In this document: piece after piece, positions 10,077-20,850 of the stretch
Layout of the letters: each line of letters opens with the position of its first letter
Numbering within the stretch: the first letter of the stretch is position 1
NCBI GenBank assembly: GCA_009823505.1
Contig: VZQC01002915.1
Location: 1,919,962-1,983,961, forward strand
Reading direction: 5' to 3'
Source of the DNA: Rhizomys pruinosus
Lineage: Eukaryota > Chordata > Mammalia > Rodentia > Spalacidae
DNA: 64,000 bases
Made by a program: the position numbers and the translations under genes
The notes under the pieces: model-generated
The model's input: only the letters and a program-made list of their open reading frames with translations
What the model was told of the DNA's origin: nothing
Database searches by the model: none

Positions 10077-10624
10077 ACTGGAAGTGCTCTAAACCTCTGG
10101 GTACAGGCATATCCTGAGCCAGGTACTAGAAAGTGTGGATGTTATCGGTGATAGCTATTCACCTAATATTTCTCTGTGTACTTGGACTATCTATGCCTAT
10201 GGTCAAAGGAGTGGGAAAGCTGAAAGGTAAGAGAGAGGCTTAATTCCAGTGTATGGAGAGTGGCAGTCTTAGCCATGGATCCCCAGAGTAAACTGAATGT
10301 GGGATGCAGACAGCAAGGACAGGCTCCATCGTATGTTTGTAGAGATGGGGTGAACTAATCTAGAACATCCTCCAGAAGGGCAGCCCCCATATTTGAAGAT
10401 TTGTGGAATAACGTGAGAATAGTCATGGCCCTGTCATAGAAAACAGTACCCGGCATCTAACCCCAAAGGCAGACCAGGTAGCTAGACCAGCCATCAGGTG
10501 TGTTGTTCACATGATGAAATCAGGAATGATGTGCAGATCAAAGACAGTTCGGGACTAAGGCAGGAAAAAGTGAAGGTCCTGTGTTTGCTCATTCAGGATA
10601 AAATAGGAAGACGTGATTCTAGCC
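10077..10624. other. Single-copy non-coding DNA
   Basis: Nothing recognised. Confidence 0.4.
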
Positions 10625-10835
10625 TGGGATTTCTCAAGCTGGTGTTATTGATGTGCTGGACCACATAATTCTCTGTTGTGGGGCTGTCATGTGTATTACA
10701 GGATGTTTAGCAGCATCCTGGCTTCTCCCACTAGGTGTAATTTGTACCTGTACCTCACCTCCTCAGTTGTGACAACCGAGTCTCCAGATACTAGAAATAC
10801 CCCTAAGGAACAAGTCATTCCAAATTGAGGACCAC
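10625..10835 (+). mobile_element. MER5A (hAT-Charlie MITE), nearly full length
   Basis: GTGCTGGACCACATAATTC, CTGTTGTGGGGCTGTCATG, AGGATGTTTAGCAGCATCC, GTTGTGACAACC and TTGAGGACCACTAC follow MER5A from one end to the other. It is an inactive placental-wide relic, one of three in this window (others at 48826 and 58292). Confidence 0.88.
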
Positions 10836-11039
10836 TACATAGCCTGTTGGGCCGTGGTGCATAGTGCATACTGTAGGGTCCACACTATAATGGGGAATTT
10901 GGAAGAGGCCTGTGGCTTGAGAAATTCACTGCAGAATCTCAGAACAGTTGTTCAGTTCCTGTGCCAGCTGCCTGCATCATATTTTTTGACTTAGCATTTC
11001 ACCTGCTATGTTCCCAATTGTACATCGCACACATTCCCA

Positions 11040-11195
11040 ATAAACCTGCTATTTTTTGTGTGTTGTTCTTGTTTGTATGCCTTTGTCTCTATATGACTTT
11101 AAGTCCCCCAGGCCAAGACTATATTCTCTTGTCTTTGTGCTTCTAGGACCCAGACTAGCTCCTGGCATGCAGAAGTTGCTCAGAATGCACACAAG
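11040..11195 (+). mobile_element. L2 3'-end fragment
   Basis: GACTTTAAGTCCCCCAGGCC, TTGTCTTTGTGCTTCTAGGAC and CTCCTGGCATGCAGAAGTTG follow the decayed L2 3' end (the 'GTAAGCTCC...CCTGGCACATAGTAGG' order). Confidence 0.55.
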
Positions 11196-11559
11196 CATGG
11201 ATGAAATAGTGATTTCAGGATCGCCCTGTGGACCTCCAGTTCCACAGATGGATGAGAAGCACTGCCTATGAATTGTCAATATGGAAAAGAATAGAACAGG
11301 AAAATGAGGATTCCTTCTTCAGGAAAAACACAAGTCATCTTGGAAGTGAGACTCTTGGGTCACTCAGGCAACAGGCACTCAGGCTGAGGGCAAGGAGGCT
11401 GAGCATGGTTTGGGGATGGGTCCAGGGAAAGTTGCCTGGGTCTCAGCATCCTGAGTGTGGCCAGCCTCACATCCTACTCTCCTCTGCACAGTCCACTGTG
11501 AAGATAAAGACAGGCTGCCTTTGCGGATCCTCTCCTCCTAGGCCAGCAGCTGGGAGCAC
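11196..11559. other. Single-copy non-coding DNA
   Basis: Holds an open frame of 114 codons (11228-11572) with no recognisable domain. I do not accept it as coding. Confidence 0.4.
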
Positions 11560-11945
11560 ACCCACCAGTTAATGGAGCTTTTTGAAAGGGGAGGGGGGTG
11601 CAGCCAGGAGCCATCAGCACAGCTCCGTACCAAGCAGTGTTACAGAAGGGGTGATTTCAATTAAAGGACCATTACCCTGAAACCCTATCCAGTCCCAGCT
11701 CCCAGCTGCCAGCAGGAGGCCTTTCTTCTTGGGTCTCAAGCCCTGCTCTGTGGTTACTGAGCAGGCCTCTCACTGGGGCCCATCGTCTTCACTAAAACAC
11801 AGCAGATGCTGCTAATAAACAAACATATTGATCATACAGATATGGGATGTCAGGGACTTAATTCATGAATGAAGTGAGCTTTAAGAGTGCCCAGTGGGAG
11901 CAGGATTCATTTAAAGGGCCAGCAGCTGCAGGAGTCCAACTGAAG
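11560..11945. other. Candidate conserved non-coding element
   Basis: Repeat-free sequence with TTTCAATTAAAGGACCATTAC, GCTGCTAATAAACAAACATA (forkhead-like), TGATCATACAGATATGGG and ACTTAATTCATGAATGAAG. The mix of TAAT cores, a forkhead-like site and E-box-like CAGCTG is enhancer-like. Conservation is not tested. Confidence 0.3.
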
Positions 11946-12439
11946 TACACTCTGAAAAGGCCAGGCAAGGTACCTTTGCCCTGCCCATCATCTGGTGATG
12001 CCCTTGGTGTGACGTGGAACTTTCTGTCCGCAGATGCCACCTTACCTGGCATGCTGTCTTTCTTCCCTGGGGTCTTCTCGGCAACATGGAGCACATCATA
12101 TGAGGCTGGGGTGCAGAGGCTTTCCAACAGCATAAGGGAAGGTCTAATGTATTGGAAAGAGAAGGGAGAGGGTTCATCCAGGCACCCCAGCTAGCGGAGA
12201 CAATTTACCCTAATGATACAATAACAGTCTAGATCCTAGACACCAATTTCCATCAGGATCTACTGTCTCATTGTAGCAAATAGCACAAGAGCCCTAGAGA
12301 TCCTGATGCTGGTTCCCATTTGAATGAATGTCACAGGACCTTGACATTCTTTAGCGCAGTCACTGTCACACCAGACTGACTGTACCCTTAGCAATCTTAG
12401 CAAAGAATCAAGAGTCAAGGGTATTTGAAGCCAGACTCT

Positions 12440-12870
12440 CGGGCTTGTTAGGGTCATTTTGAGGGGGAGACTTGGCGCAGAGGGACTCCGATGGGAAGGA
12501 AGTAGGGTTTATTGGGTGGGGACTGGCCTGCCTAAGTCAGGATTTAGGATGACCGGCAGCAGAATGTCCCAAAATGGCAGTTTTATACCTAGGCACACAA
12601 GGAAGTGAGCTTACAAGGAAGAGGGGGCAAGGGGGATGGGTGTAGATGGGTCTGCGGCTGGTATCAGTAGAGGCTGGAGGGAAACTGGGACCTGTGACTG
12701 GTACCGTAGGAGCATCTAGAGAGAGACTGACTGAGGACTGGTTCTGGTCTCCGGTGAAGTATGATTGCAGGATGTTGCAGCAACTTTTCTTGGGTTGCAG
12801 GAATGCAATCCAAGATAATTGTTTCTCAGAACTTCTTCCTCAGTTGGCCTCCTGAAGTCTCTGACTTAGG
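12440..12870 (-). mobile_element. Possible solo LTR of an ERV, antisense
   Basis: AGTAGGGTTTATTGGGTGG contains TTTATT, the complement of a poly(A) signal, in a context common to antisense LTRs. The segment is compositionally distinct (G/A rich) and single-sided. I found no matching internal region or clear terminal repeats, so this is a weak call. Confidence 0.25.
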
Positions 12871-12884
12871 TGGGCTACAACCTT

Positions 12885-13060
12885 AGAGGGCTTGAATCAA
12901 AGCTCTGACATTTGCAAGCTGTGTGACCCCAGGCATGTTTCTTAACCTTTCTGAGCCTTTACTGTACAAAGCATAAACTTTATATGTATATAAAATGAAC
13001 CCATATGTGCTGTGCTTGCAACTGTGCCTGATACACAGTGCGTGCTCAGTAGCAGTCCTG
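12885..13060 (+). mobile_element. MIR SINE (ancient)
   Basis: AAGCTGTGTGACCCCAGGC, TTTCTTAACCTTTCTGAGCC and CTGTGCCTGATACACAGTGCG then TGCTCAGTAG match the MIR order. The middle is altered by an AT-rich insertion around 12975-13000. Confidence 0.8.
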
Positions 13061-13237
13061 TGTCATGTCTTGGTCTTCTGCGATGGCTACCAGCCTCTCG
13101 AGCAACTGCCTTCTGTCTGTCCCTCACCCATCATCCAGATACTAACTTGGGGGAGAAAGGTGGTGCCATGGAAGTACAGTACTCCATGAAGCATTGGTGG
13201 TGGTTAATCCTGATCATCTTTAAAAATTCACTTTAAG

Positions 13238-13386
13238 ATGGGCGTGGTGGCACACACCTTTAATCCTAGCACTTGGGAGGCAGAGGCAGGCAGATCACTT
13301 GTGAGTTTAAGGCCAGCCTGGTCTACAGAGTGAGTTCCAGTGGAGCTACAGGGAGACCCTGTCTCAAAAAGACAAAAAAAAAAAAA
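13238..13386 (+). mobile_element. B1 SINE, sense
   Basis: GATGGGCGTGGTGGCACACACC, GGGAGGCAGAGGCAGGCAG, CCAGCCTGGTCTACAGAGTG and a poly(A) tail. It is flanked by near-perfect duplications (AAAAATTCACTTTA at 13222 and AAAAATTCACATTA after the tail), consistent with L1-driven insertion. Confidence 0.93.
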
Positions 13387-13394
13387 TTCACATT

Positions 13395-14439
13395 AAAAGT
13401 CCAATATGTCTTTAAAAAGCCAAAGTCTCTTAACTGTGGGATCCTGTAAAATATATTTTAAAAAAGTTAAATACTCTATTTCAAATGGAAAGAATGGGTA
13501 CACTTAACCGAAACCAAAGTCCAGCAGTGTAGTTGAAGATCAGACATCTGGGACTTAATCATGATCTTCTGGCTCCATCAGAGTGGGCAGCTCTACTTCT
13601 CTGGCTCTGCCGTCTACCACATGCACAACTTGTCTCATACGCCCAGGCCTGCTCCACTCCACACTCACTGCTGCCCTTAGCGGTAATGTCTGGCTATGGT
13701 GGGAACCAAGGTGCATTAGTCTATGGAAGGACTAGTAAAGCATGTGAACCTGCTTTGAGTATCAGATTAAGGGACAGGAGCAATATTAATAAGAGAGAAA
13801 ACTGAGAGAAAACTAATATAAATTAATTGCCTCAGCAAGATCTCTGGGAGTAAATTATAAACACAGTACTTGAGATTCAAGAGGCTCCAGTGTTCTTCTT
13901 ACACCTGTAATGGATCCGGAAACTCCAGTCCATGCTTAGTCCTATACTCCCTTATGCCTGAGGATACCAGCAATATTTCATTAATCTCATTCTCTTTCCC
14001 AGACTAAAAGTTAATTTTTAGTTTTTATCATAATTAGTGACTCATATTTAATGAGCTTTTCTTCTATAGACCAGATACTGGTAACTATTTTGCATGGATT
14101 TTGTTTGAATTCTTCCGTGAATCAGTCCAGGTGAATCTAGACCTTCTATGACTATTTTACAGATGAGAAAAATCAATTTAGTGTGATGGATTAATTTGGC
14201 CCAGGCAAATTAATTAAACATTTTTCAAGAGGGAGGCAACTTCTGTGTGGGCTGGACCACTCCTACCTGGTCTGACTGGCACCTCCCCCTGCACAATGGC
14301 ACACTCTGCCCAAGTGTGTTTGCAAATCTCAAAGGTGTGAGTTCAAGACCAGAGCTTCTACCTGGGCCCTGGGGTTGCCATGTCATTCTAATCATGGCCT
14401 TGCCCCTTAGATGCCCGTTGGGAGACTATAGTAGTCCCC
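13395..14439. other. Single-copy or unresolved DNA
   Basis: 14177-14330 (AATTTGGCCCAGGCAAATT...) has an LTR-like look but I could not place it. 13990-14060 is AT-rich with TTAATTTTTAG and ATAATTAGTGACTC. No gene signal. Confidence 0.35.
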
Positions 14440-15022
14440 TTCATCTCATGTTTCTCTTTCCTTGGTTTCATTTACTTGCTATTGACTGTGATCCAAAACT
14501 ACTGAATGGAAAATTCCAGAAATAAATTCATCAGTTTTTAAATTGTACAGTGTTGTGAGTGGCATGGTGAAATCTTGTTCTAGCTTGCTCATATCACATT
14601 TAGAGCATAGGTGATCCCTTAGTTCACCGTATCCAGGCTACTGCCTGCAAGTCCTTTGGTAGCTGTTGTTATTAGATGGAGTACTATGACATCACAGCAC
14701 CCATATATAAGTATCCCAGACACCAAATGCTACAGCAATGCCTATGCTATGCACCTCATTTCATATCTTCACATAGACATCAACAGAGGAAGGGTGAATA
14801 TAGTATGAGATATTTTAAGAATGAAAGGGAGAATATATTCATGTAACTTTTATTATAGTAGATTGCTATGCTTTATTACTATTGCCATAAATTTCTTACT
14901 TTAGAAATTGAACTTTAGTATAGGAATAAACATAGTACATACTTGGCTCAGTACTATCTGCAGTTTCAGATATTTCCCAGGAATCTTAGAATGTGTGCCT
15001 GAAGATTAAGTGGGGGTTACAG
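14440..15022. mobile_element. Tigger-family (TcMar) DNA transposon remnant
   Basis: TGTGATCCAAAACTACTGAATGG, AAATTCCAGAAATAAATTC, TTTTTAAATTGTACAGTG and a terminal block CAGTACTATCTGCAGTTTC plus GAATCTTAGAATGTGTGCC match the order of Tigger ends with a large central deletion. It cannot encode transposase. Exact subfamily not resolved. Confidence 0.65.
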
Positions 15023-15063
15023 GACTTGAGATTTGTTCTTTTCTTTAAAATAAGAGTTGGGGG

Positions 15064-15312
15064 ACTGGAGAGATAGCCTAGCGGTTAAGAGCAGTGACGC
15101 TCTTGCAGAGGACCCGGGTTTGATCCCCAGCACCCACATGGCGGCTAAGAACCGTCTGTAACTCCAATTCCAGGAGAACTCCAGTTCCAGGGGAATCCGA
15201 GACCCTCTTCTGGCCTCCGCGGCATTGCACGACACGGGTGCACAGACCTGCATGCAGACAGTACATTCATACACATACAAAGATAAATAATAATAAAAAA
15301 AAATAAAATAAA
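15064..15312 (+). mobile_element. B2 SINE, sense, young subfamily with internal duplication
   Basis: The tRNA-like head (GGAGAGATAGCCTAGCGG, B box GGTTTGATCCCC) is followed by a body holding two adjacent 17-base units at 15160-15193 (AACTCCAATTCCAGGAG then AACTCCAGTTCCAGGGG). The tail is AT-rich. Direct duplications AAGAGTTGGGGG flank it on both sides, so insertion is comparatively recent. Confidence 0.95.
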
Positions 15313-15327
15313 AATAAAAGAGTTGGG

Positions 15328-15650
15328 GGCCCGAGGAGAGAGTTCAGTAGGTATAGCACTTTCAGTGAAACCTCGAAGACATCAATATGATTCCCAGGAC
15401 CCATGTAAAAACCTGAGCATGGTGGCAGGCCTTTGTAATTCCAGAACTGGGAAGGCTGGGCTCACTCAGCCAGCCTAGCTGAGCCAGCCAGTCCCAGCTC
15501 CCACTGAGAGAGACTCTGACTCAAGAAAAACAAGGTGGACGTCTTCTGAGAAATAACCTGAGCTTCTACACATCTACACATGCATGTATCACATGCACAC
15601 ATTCATGTATCCCCCCCGCCCCAGCCATGCAGGCATGCACGCACTCACAC
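15328..15650 (+). mobile_element. B4-type SINE, sense, diverged
   Basis: Begins CGAGGAGAGAGTTCAGTAGG (ID-like head), continues GGACCCATGTAAAAACCTGAGC and GCATGGTGGCAGGCC (B1-like portion), and ends in a CA-rich degenerate tail. It directly follows the B2 element. Confidence 0.6.
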
Positions 15651-16135
15651 TAAGGTAAAATAATGGAGTTGGACCAAACCCCTATGGTTTTGAGATTCTT
15701 TTACCTTTTTCTTAGCAAATGTTGCTCTGTATTCTGCCCTCATCCCTATTCAGATAGCCTTGACATTCAGTGTCAGCTAGGCAGGCACGCTGCAGTCCTG
15801 TCCTCCTTACCCACCTTCTGTATTGGAGCTCTGATTTCCCTCTAAATAGACGGAGCAACACATGAACTGCCACATTACAAAGCACACCAGAGAGGCATAT
15901 GGCAGCCGAGGTGCCTGTCCTACTCCACACCCAACTCTGGTCTTCTCTGCTGTGGCCATCCCATACGGCCAAGGGGGCCACACCTACTGGGATCCATATT
16001 TTCTTCTTGACCACACTTCCTGGATGTTTGGAGCCCATTTCTAAGGCTCATGCAGTCTTCTGCCCTGGTTTACCTTCTTCAGATTGCACATGCTAGTATG
16101 TCGAACACAGCCCCTAAGGGGTGTCTTGAGGGTGA
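15651..16135. other. Single-copy non-coding DNA
   Basis: No repeat recognised. Opposing open frames of 60-108 codons overlap here and carry no domain signal. Confidence 0.4.
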
Positions 16136-16171
16136 AGCATGATAATAGAGTGGGATTATTGGGTCAGATCA

Positions 16172-16179
16172 CACTCACA

Positions 16180-16218
<39 letters not shown>

Positions 16219-16221
16219 ACA
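16172..16221. repeat. (CA)n microsatellite
   Basis: CACACTCACACGCGCACAC followed by pure CA units, then ATACACACATG. It lies within the L1M fragment. Confidence 0.95.
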
Positions 16222-16350
16222 TGATATGTTTAATCTTATGAGAAACTGCTAAACTGCTTTCTGAAGTGTCTGCACCAATTTGCATCCCCATTGGCGGTAG
16301 ACCCGAGTTACAGCTGCTCCCAAACTCTGCTGGCACTGGGATTGCCAGCC

Positions 16351-16442
16351 TGTTCATTTGTTTGTTGCAGTACCTGGGATTGAACCTAGAGTCTTGCACA
16401 TGCTAGACAAGCATTCTCCCACTAAGTTACATTCTTGCCCAG
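16351..16442 (-). mobile_element. ID-like SINE inserted in L1M, antisense
   Basis: GTACCTGGGATTGAACCTAG, TCTTGCACATGCTAGACAAGC and CCCACTAAGTTACATTCTTGCCC are the complement of an ID element (the tRNA-Ala derived rodent SINE). L1M sequence resumes on both sides, giving the order of insertion. Confidence 0.7.
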
Positions 16443-16694
16443 TATTTTTAATTGTAGCCATTTCAACAGGTGTGAAACAGCATCTGACTGTGATATTGTG
16501 TTTCCCTAATGACTAATGATGTTCAGCATCTTTTCACATTTTTTTTGCCATCTGTATATCTACTTAGGTAAAGTGTGTGTAAATATTTTGCCAGTTAAGA
16601 ATGGTGTTAAGAATTATTGAGTTTTGGCAGTGTGAAAAAAATATATTTTAGATCTATTCTAGTTTTGTATCAGACATGTGTTTCATAAATATAG

Positions 16695-16993
16695 TGCCTT
16701 CCATATTTGTGGGCTACATATCTGCAGATTCTATTAACTATGGATTGAAAATGTTAGAGAAAAATATATACTGTACATTTTCCCTTGTTATTATCTCCTA
16801 AACAATATCCCTATAGTTGATATTCACATATACTTATGTTCTATAAGGTATTATAAGTAATACAGAGATTATAAGATGTACATGGGTTCTGTAAAAATAT
16901 CATTTAAAGGATATAGATCCTCTCTGGATTATCTGTATCTTCAAGGGATCTTGGAACTAATCGTCTGCGGATATTTGGGGACAATTGAGTACC
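16695..16993. mobile_element. MER2 (TcMar-Tigger MITE), close to full length
   Basis: Both terminal regions are visible as inverted partners: TGCCTTCCATATTTGTGGGC...TATGGATTGAAAATG at the left, and AAGGGATCTTGGAACTAATCG...GATATTTGGGGACAATTGAG at the right. The interior is AT-rich. A transposition-incompetent relic. Confidence 0.75.
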
Positions 16994-18242
16994 TCTGAGA
17001 CATTCAAGTGGTTAAAGCTAATACTGAGAAGAAAGCTCTAGGCTGGTGATGTAAATTAGTTCATGCATTGAAATTGAAGACATGGGGATAGGCACAATTA
17101 TGAAAGGAGAGAAAAATAGCCTTAACTGGGGAGAATTTAGGGTTGAACCTTTAGGACTTACAAGCCAGGTGGAATAAGATGTCCCAGGGGGTTGGAAAGC
17201 AGTTGCCAAAATCATGGGAGGAAATCCGGGAACATGTGAGGGCAGGGAAGATGAGAGAAAAGAGACTTTCAGGAAGGAAGGGGTAATGAGAGTGAGGTGC
17301 AGTGGAGAGCTCAAGAAGATGAGGACTGAAGACTATCCCTCCCAGCGTAAGCCTCCTGGAAGTCAGTGCTGACCGTAGCAAGAGCTACTGGTGTGGAGTG
17401 AAGGAGCAAGGCTGGTAGTCACATTCTGCTAATGATGCAGCTGTATGGGTGGTAAAAGCCCCAAATCTGCACATATTAATTGGTAAATAGTCACTACAGC
17501 AAGCTCCATGAAAGATCTATATCTGTACACTGAGCACCCTCCTTAGCTCACCCAAGGGCCTCTCCATGGTCTATTAGCAAAAGCTAACCTTGCTTCACCA
17601 GGGGATTCTAAGATTCACTTGGAACTCTGTGGTCGGGTGGTTAGTTTCTTGGCCATATTGACAATATCTTGAATATCCCTGCTGTGGAAAAGATGTATTT
17701 AAGTGGGCTAAGAAAGGAGTGGCAAGCGGGAAATCCAAGACAAGGAAAAAGAACACTTTTTAATAGTCTGACTTTTAAAAGGAAGAACAGAGAGTGAGGA
17801 CAGAATCTCAGTGTCAGTTCCAGGGAGCTTAGCTTGTGTTTCTTCTTCTTCTTATTTTTTATTTGAGGGAGATACTTGAGTGTGTTTAAATGCAGATAGA
17901 GGGGTCTCGGTCAAGAAAGCTTTTTCTACAGAGACAAACCCAAGATCAAGTTTCTATAACTATTGTGTTTAGAAGGTTTTCAGTCAAATTAATGAGTCCA
18001 GTTTGTATTCCTATCTGAAGAACTCAGTTCATATAAGTTTTTTCCAACTGAAAGATTGTCTTAGCGTATCAAGTTTCTAAGCCTCTTAGATTGGGGAGCA
18101 GATTCTGAACTCTGAAGAATTCACTGATGTATATGCTGCCTTGGAATAGCCACTGTCCTTCAGTTAACCCTCACAGGTTTCATTCCAACTTTTCTACTAG
18201 AGGTCTGTTAGAGCTTTCACATCCCAACCACAGTAACTGTGA
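16994..18242. other. Single-copy non-coding DNA
   Basis: No repeat family recognised over about 1.2 kb. Open frames of 76-98 codons on the minus strand near 17018-17381 are unremarkable. Confidence 0.4.
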
Positions 18243-18470
18243 TTGTGATATCCAGGGTGTGACTAATATCAACTTGTCAAGTTGACAGAATTGAGAACCA
18301 CCTAGACGAATCTCCAGAAATGTGTGTGAGGGAGTTTCTAGATTAACCAAAGTGGCAAGACTCAAACTTAAATGTGAGTGGCGCTATCCCATGGGCTGGG
18401 GTCCCTGACTGAATGAAAAAAGGGAAGTGACCTGAGCATCAACACCTACCCCTCTCCCTCTGATTCCTGA
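18243..18470 (+). mobile_element. Rodent LTR-like fragment
   Basis: ATCAACTTGTCAAGTTGACAG, GAGTGGCGCTATCCCATGGGCTGGGG and TCTGATTCCTGACTGCAG resemble a rodent LTR family with the GGGCGGCACCATTCC landmark. Only part is present, and an antisense B2 adjoins it. Confidence 0.5.
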
Positions 18471-18479
18471 CTGCAGATG

Positions 18480-18655
18480 GGTATGAGTGTTTTACTTGCA
18501 TGTATATAAGTACACCAAATGAGTCTAATGCCCATGGAGGCCAGAAGGGGAGAGTTATAGATGGCTGTAAGCTTCCATGTAGATGGTGAGAACTCAACCC
18601 TGGTCCTCTACAAGAGCAGCCAGTGCCCTTACTACAAAACCACCTCTCAAGCCCC
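18480..18655 (-). mobile_element. B2 SINE, antisense (older)
   Basis: GTATGAGTGTTTTACTTGCATG, AATGCCCATGGAGGCCAGAAG, CCTGGTCCTCTACAAGAGCAGCC and ACCTCTCAAGCCCC trace a B2 element in reverse. It is heavily diverged and the head is damaged. Confidence 0.75.
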
Positions 18656-19180
18656 TGGACTTGTCTTTTGATCTTCCTGTCAACATTGCCCTAGGAAGGG
18701 GAAAGGCATATAGAACTTCAATTATATTCCATTCCTTTAGACAAGTACTTCTTAGACTTTTTCCATTTGAAACCCTTTCTTGCTTGAGAAATTTTTATGT
18801 GTCTCTGAGTATACAGGCATATGAAATAGGCATTCAAATAAAACAAGTTCTGAGAGTAATAATAAATAAATTTGTTTCAAAAGATATTTGATAGACACAT
18901 AATTTTATCATTTATTAAAGATGAAAACAAATTTTTATTCTGCTAAGGCTGATGTGCTTGTTTATTTTTATATAAAGAATTAGATCTTGGTTGAATATTT
19001 TATAGTGTGGGCCATAGATCATTTTTAATGTGTTTTGGAGATGATTGATAATTTGATTTTATAATCATCAATACTGAGAACATTGCTTTTCATGAATATA
19101 TGGTACAGATAAGAAGTATATTTAGGGCTGTTTCAGAAATTATTGGAAATTCTGTCCTAATCTTAAGCCAAAATTCATTG
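18656..19180. other. AT-rich non-coding DNA
   Basis: Strongly AT-rich with no recognised family. It may hold an old L1 or LTR relic that I cannot place. Confidence 0.35.
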
Positions 19181-19187
19181 GATATTT

Positions 19188-19338
19188 TTTTTTGGTCTTT
19201 TTGAGACAGGGTCTCCCTGTAGCCCCAGCTGTCCTGGAACTCACTCTGTAGACCAGGCTGGCCTTGAACTCACAAAGATCCGCCTGCCTCTGCCTCCCAA
19301 GTGCTGGGATTAAAGGCGTGTGCCACCACGCCCGGCTT
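19188..19338 (-). mobile_element. B1 SINE, antisense
   Basis: TTTTTGAGACAGGGTCTCCC, TGTAGACCAGGCTGGCC, AAGTGCTGGGATTAAAGGCG and GTGCCACCACGCCCGGC are close to the B1 consensus with CpGs intact, so it is fairly young. Confidence 0.95.
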
Positions 19339-19380
19339 CATTGCATTTTTAAAAAGAAATTCTAGCCAGCAGCAGTTCTT

Positions 19381-20209
19381 AAAATTAAGCCTTCTTGCTT
19401 GCCTCACCATTTCCAGTCCATTTCTGATGCAGGGGCTTTCTGTGTGTTTCTTTACTATGCATCCCTCTCCTCGAGAAATATTACTATGACACTTCACCTG
19501 CTGGAAATACTGTGCCGCAGAGGCAGCCATGCGGTAATCCCAAAACTAATTGGCTTTGGCTCTCTCCTTGGAGAAATAAACCATGGCTGATGCCACAAGC
19601 CTCCAATCCTCTACAGGTTAGGAGATGTCATAAGCCACAGTAAGACCCTGTATATTTATCAGGGGGTAAAAAAATACATTCATGAAATAACATATCATCC
19701 AAACATATGTGTCTATGCCATACGAACCTACCATAACTATTAGTGCCTGCTAAAAACCCCTATATATCTAATTGCTTGTGCTTCATTAGTAGGATCGAAC
19801 AGGTTACTCCTGAACCAATGTCAGCCCATGAAAGGAAACAAGCCAGAATTGACCGATCCAAGTCAACAGCTCCCAGAGAGAGAGGACAGTTTTACTTCTC
19901 CTCCACTGTGCCCTTTCTAAGCCTAGGAACAATCGCGGAAGAGGGGCGTGGTAGAATGTAAAGGTCGCGATTGGGGGCAGGTGAACGGTGAAACTACAGC
20001 GATGTAGTCTGGACACTCATTTGATCAACTTGATTGAACAAACAACCTGTCAACCTCCACTGAATGGTGGGACTGTGGGGGTTTGGGCACAACAGTCTAT
20101 AGATTGGTTTTGCACGAAGGATGCTTATACTCATGGATTATCACTTATAGCTAAAAAATGAAAAAAAATAAACCTGAAAGATGCAGGAAAAAAAAAATTA
20201 AGCCTTCTT
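19381..20209 (+). pseudogene. Unidentified retrocopy (~0.8 kb) with poly(A) and 16-bp target-site duplications
   Basis: The 16-base word AAAATTAAGCCTTCTT occurs at 19381-19396 and again at 20194-20209. The enclosed ~797 bp ends in AATAAA (20167-20172), then about 15 bases later a poly(A) run. The left junction is TTCTT/AAAA, the L1 endonuclease cut preference. Together these show target-primed insertion of a polyadenylated transcript in + orientation. I do not recognise the parent. A 72-codon frame (19743-19961) shows no known domain. The copy has two AATAAA-like internal sites and a GC-richer stretch around 19930-20000. It could come from a lncRNA, a 3' UTR or a non-autonomous retroelement. 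Confidence 0.75.
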
Positions 20210-20850
20210 TTTACAATCTAATCCAAGGACACACTAATTTGACACACACCTTCTGAGGAATGGTGGTGGGAGAATAGGAAAAGAGTTTGTTTTCCATACT
20301 GAAACCATTACGTATGCATCTTTAAGAGCAGAAACTTCGTAAAAACACTGCAGTTCATCGCATACAGTATTCTCAGATCTGAGCTGGGGTGTTTCAGGCA
20401 AGCCTCTTTGTCATTGCGTGGTGTGACAGCACATGCAGTGCCAAGCACAGGTGTGTTTAGAAGCAAGGCTGCAGTGAAGTCATGTGATACAGTAGCGGGG
20501 ACTGCTGCCAGAAGCACCTCAGATTCATTATGTTTCATTTTGACTTAATTCACTGTCTTTACATGTTTAGATACCTTTCACTATTGCCAAATTGTTTACA
20601 ACCTCCACAGTAAGATATGTGACCCCGTGTGGAGTCATGACTGAGTTTAAGAAGTGGCTTTAGTTTCTCTTTAGACTCAAAACAAAAACAGTCCGTCTCT
20701 GCAGGGTGAGGTTCTATGTTAGTGAATGGAAGCTTGCTTATTGTTATAGTTGGACCTGTAATGTTCAGAAAAGGCCTGTTGAAGGCTTGATTTTTCAGCA
20801 TGGAAGCCCTGCTTTAAAAGAAAGGACTTAGTGGGAGGTTTTAGGTCACT
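20210..20850. other. Single-copy non-coding DNA
   Basis: No recognised repeat. Confidence 0.4.

Larger units (their letters stand above)
16136..16680 (-). mobile_element. Ancient L1M 3'-region fragment, antisense
   Basis: AAACTGCTAAACTGCTTTCTG, GCACCAATTTGCATCCCCATTGG, TTTCCCTAATGACTAATGATG and TTCAGCATCTTTTCACATT follow the L1 ORF2 3' end read in reverse. It is interrupted by a CA microsatellite and by an ID-like SINE at 16351-16442. Confidence 0.75.

Noticed and set aside
12440..12870. Intact endogenous retrovirus
   Set aside because: At most a single LTR-like segment; no gag, pol or env-like frame and no second LTR was seen.
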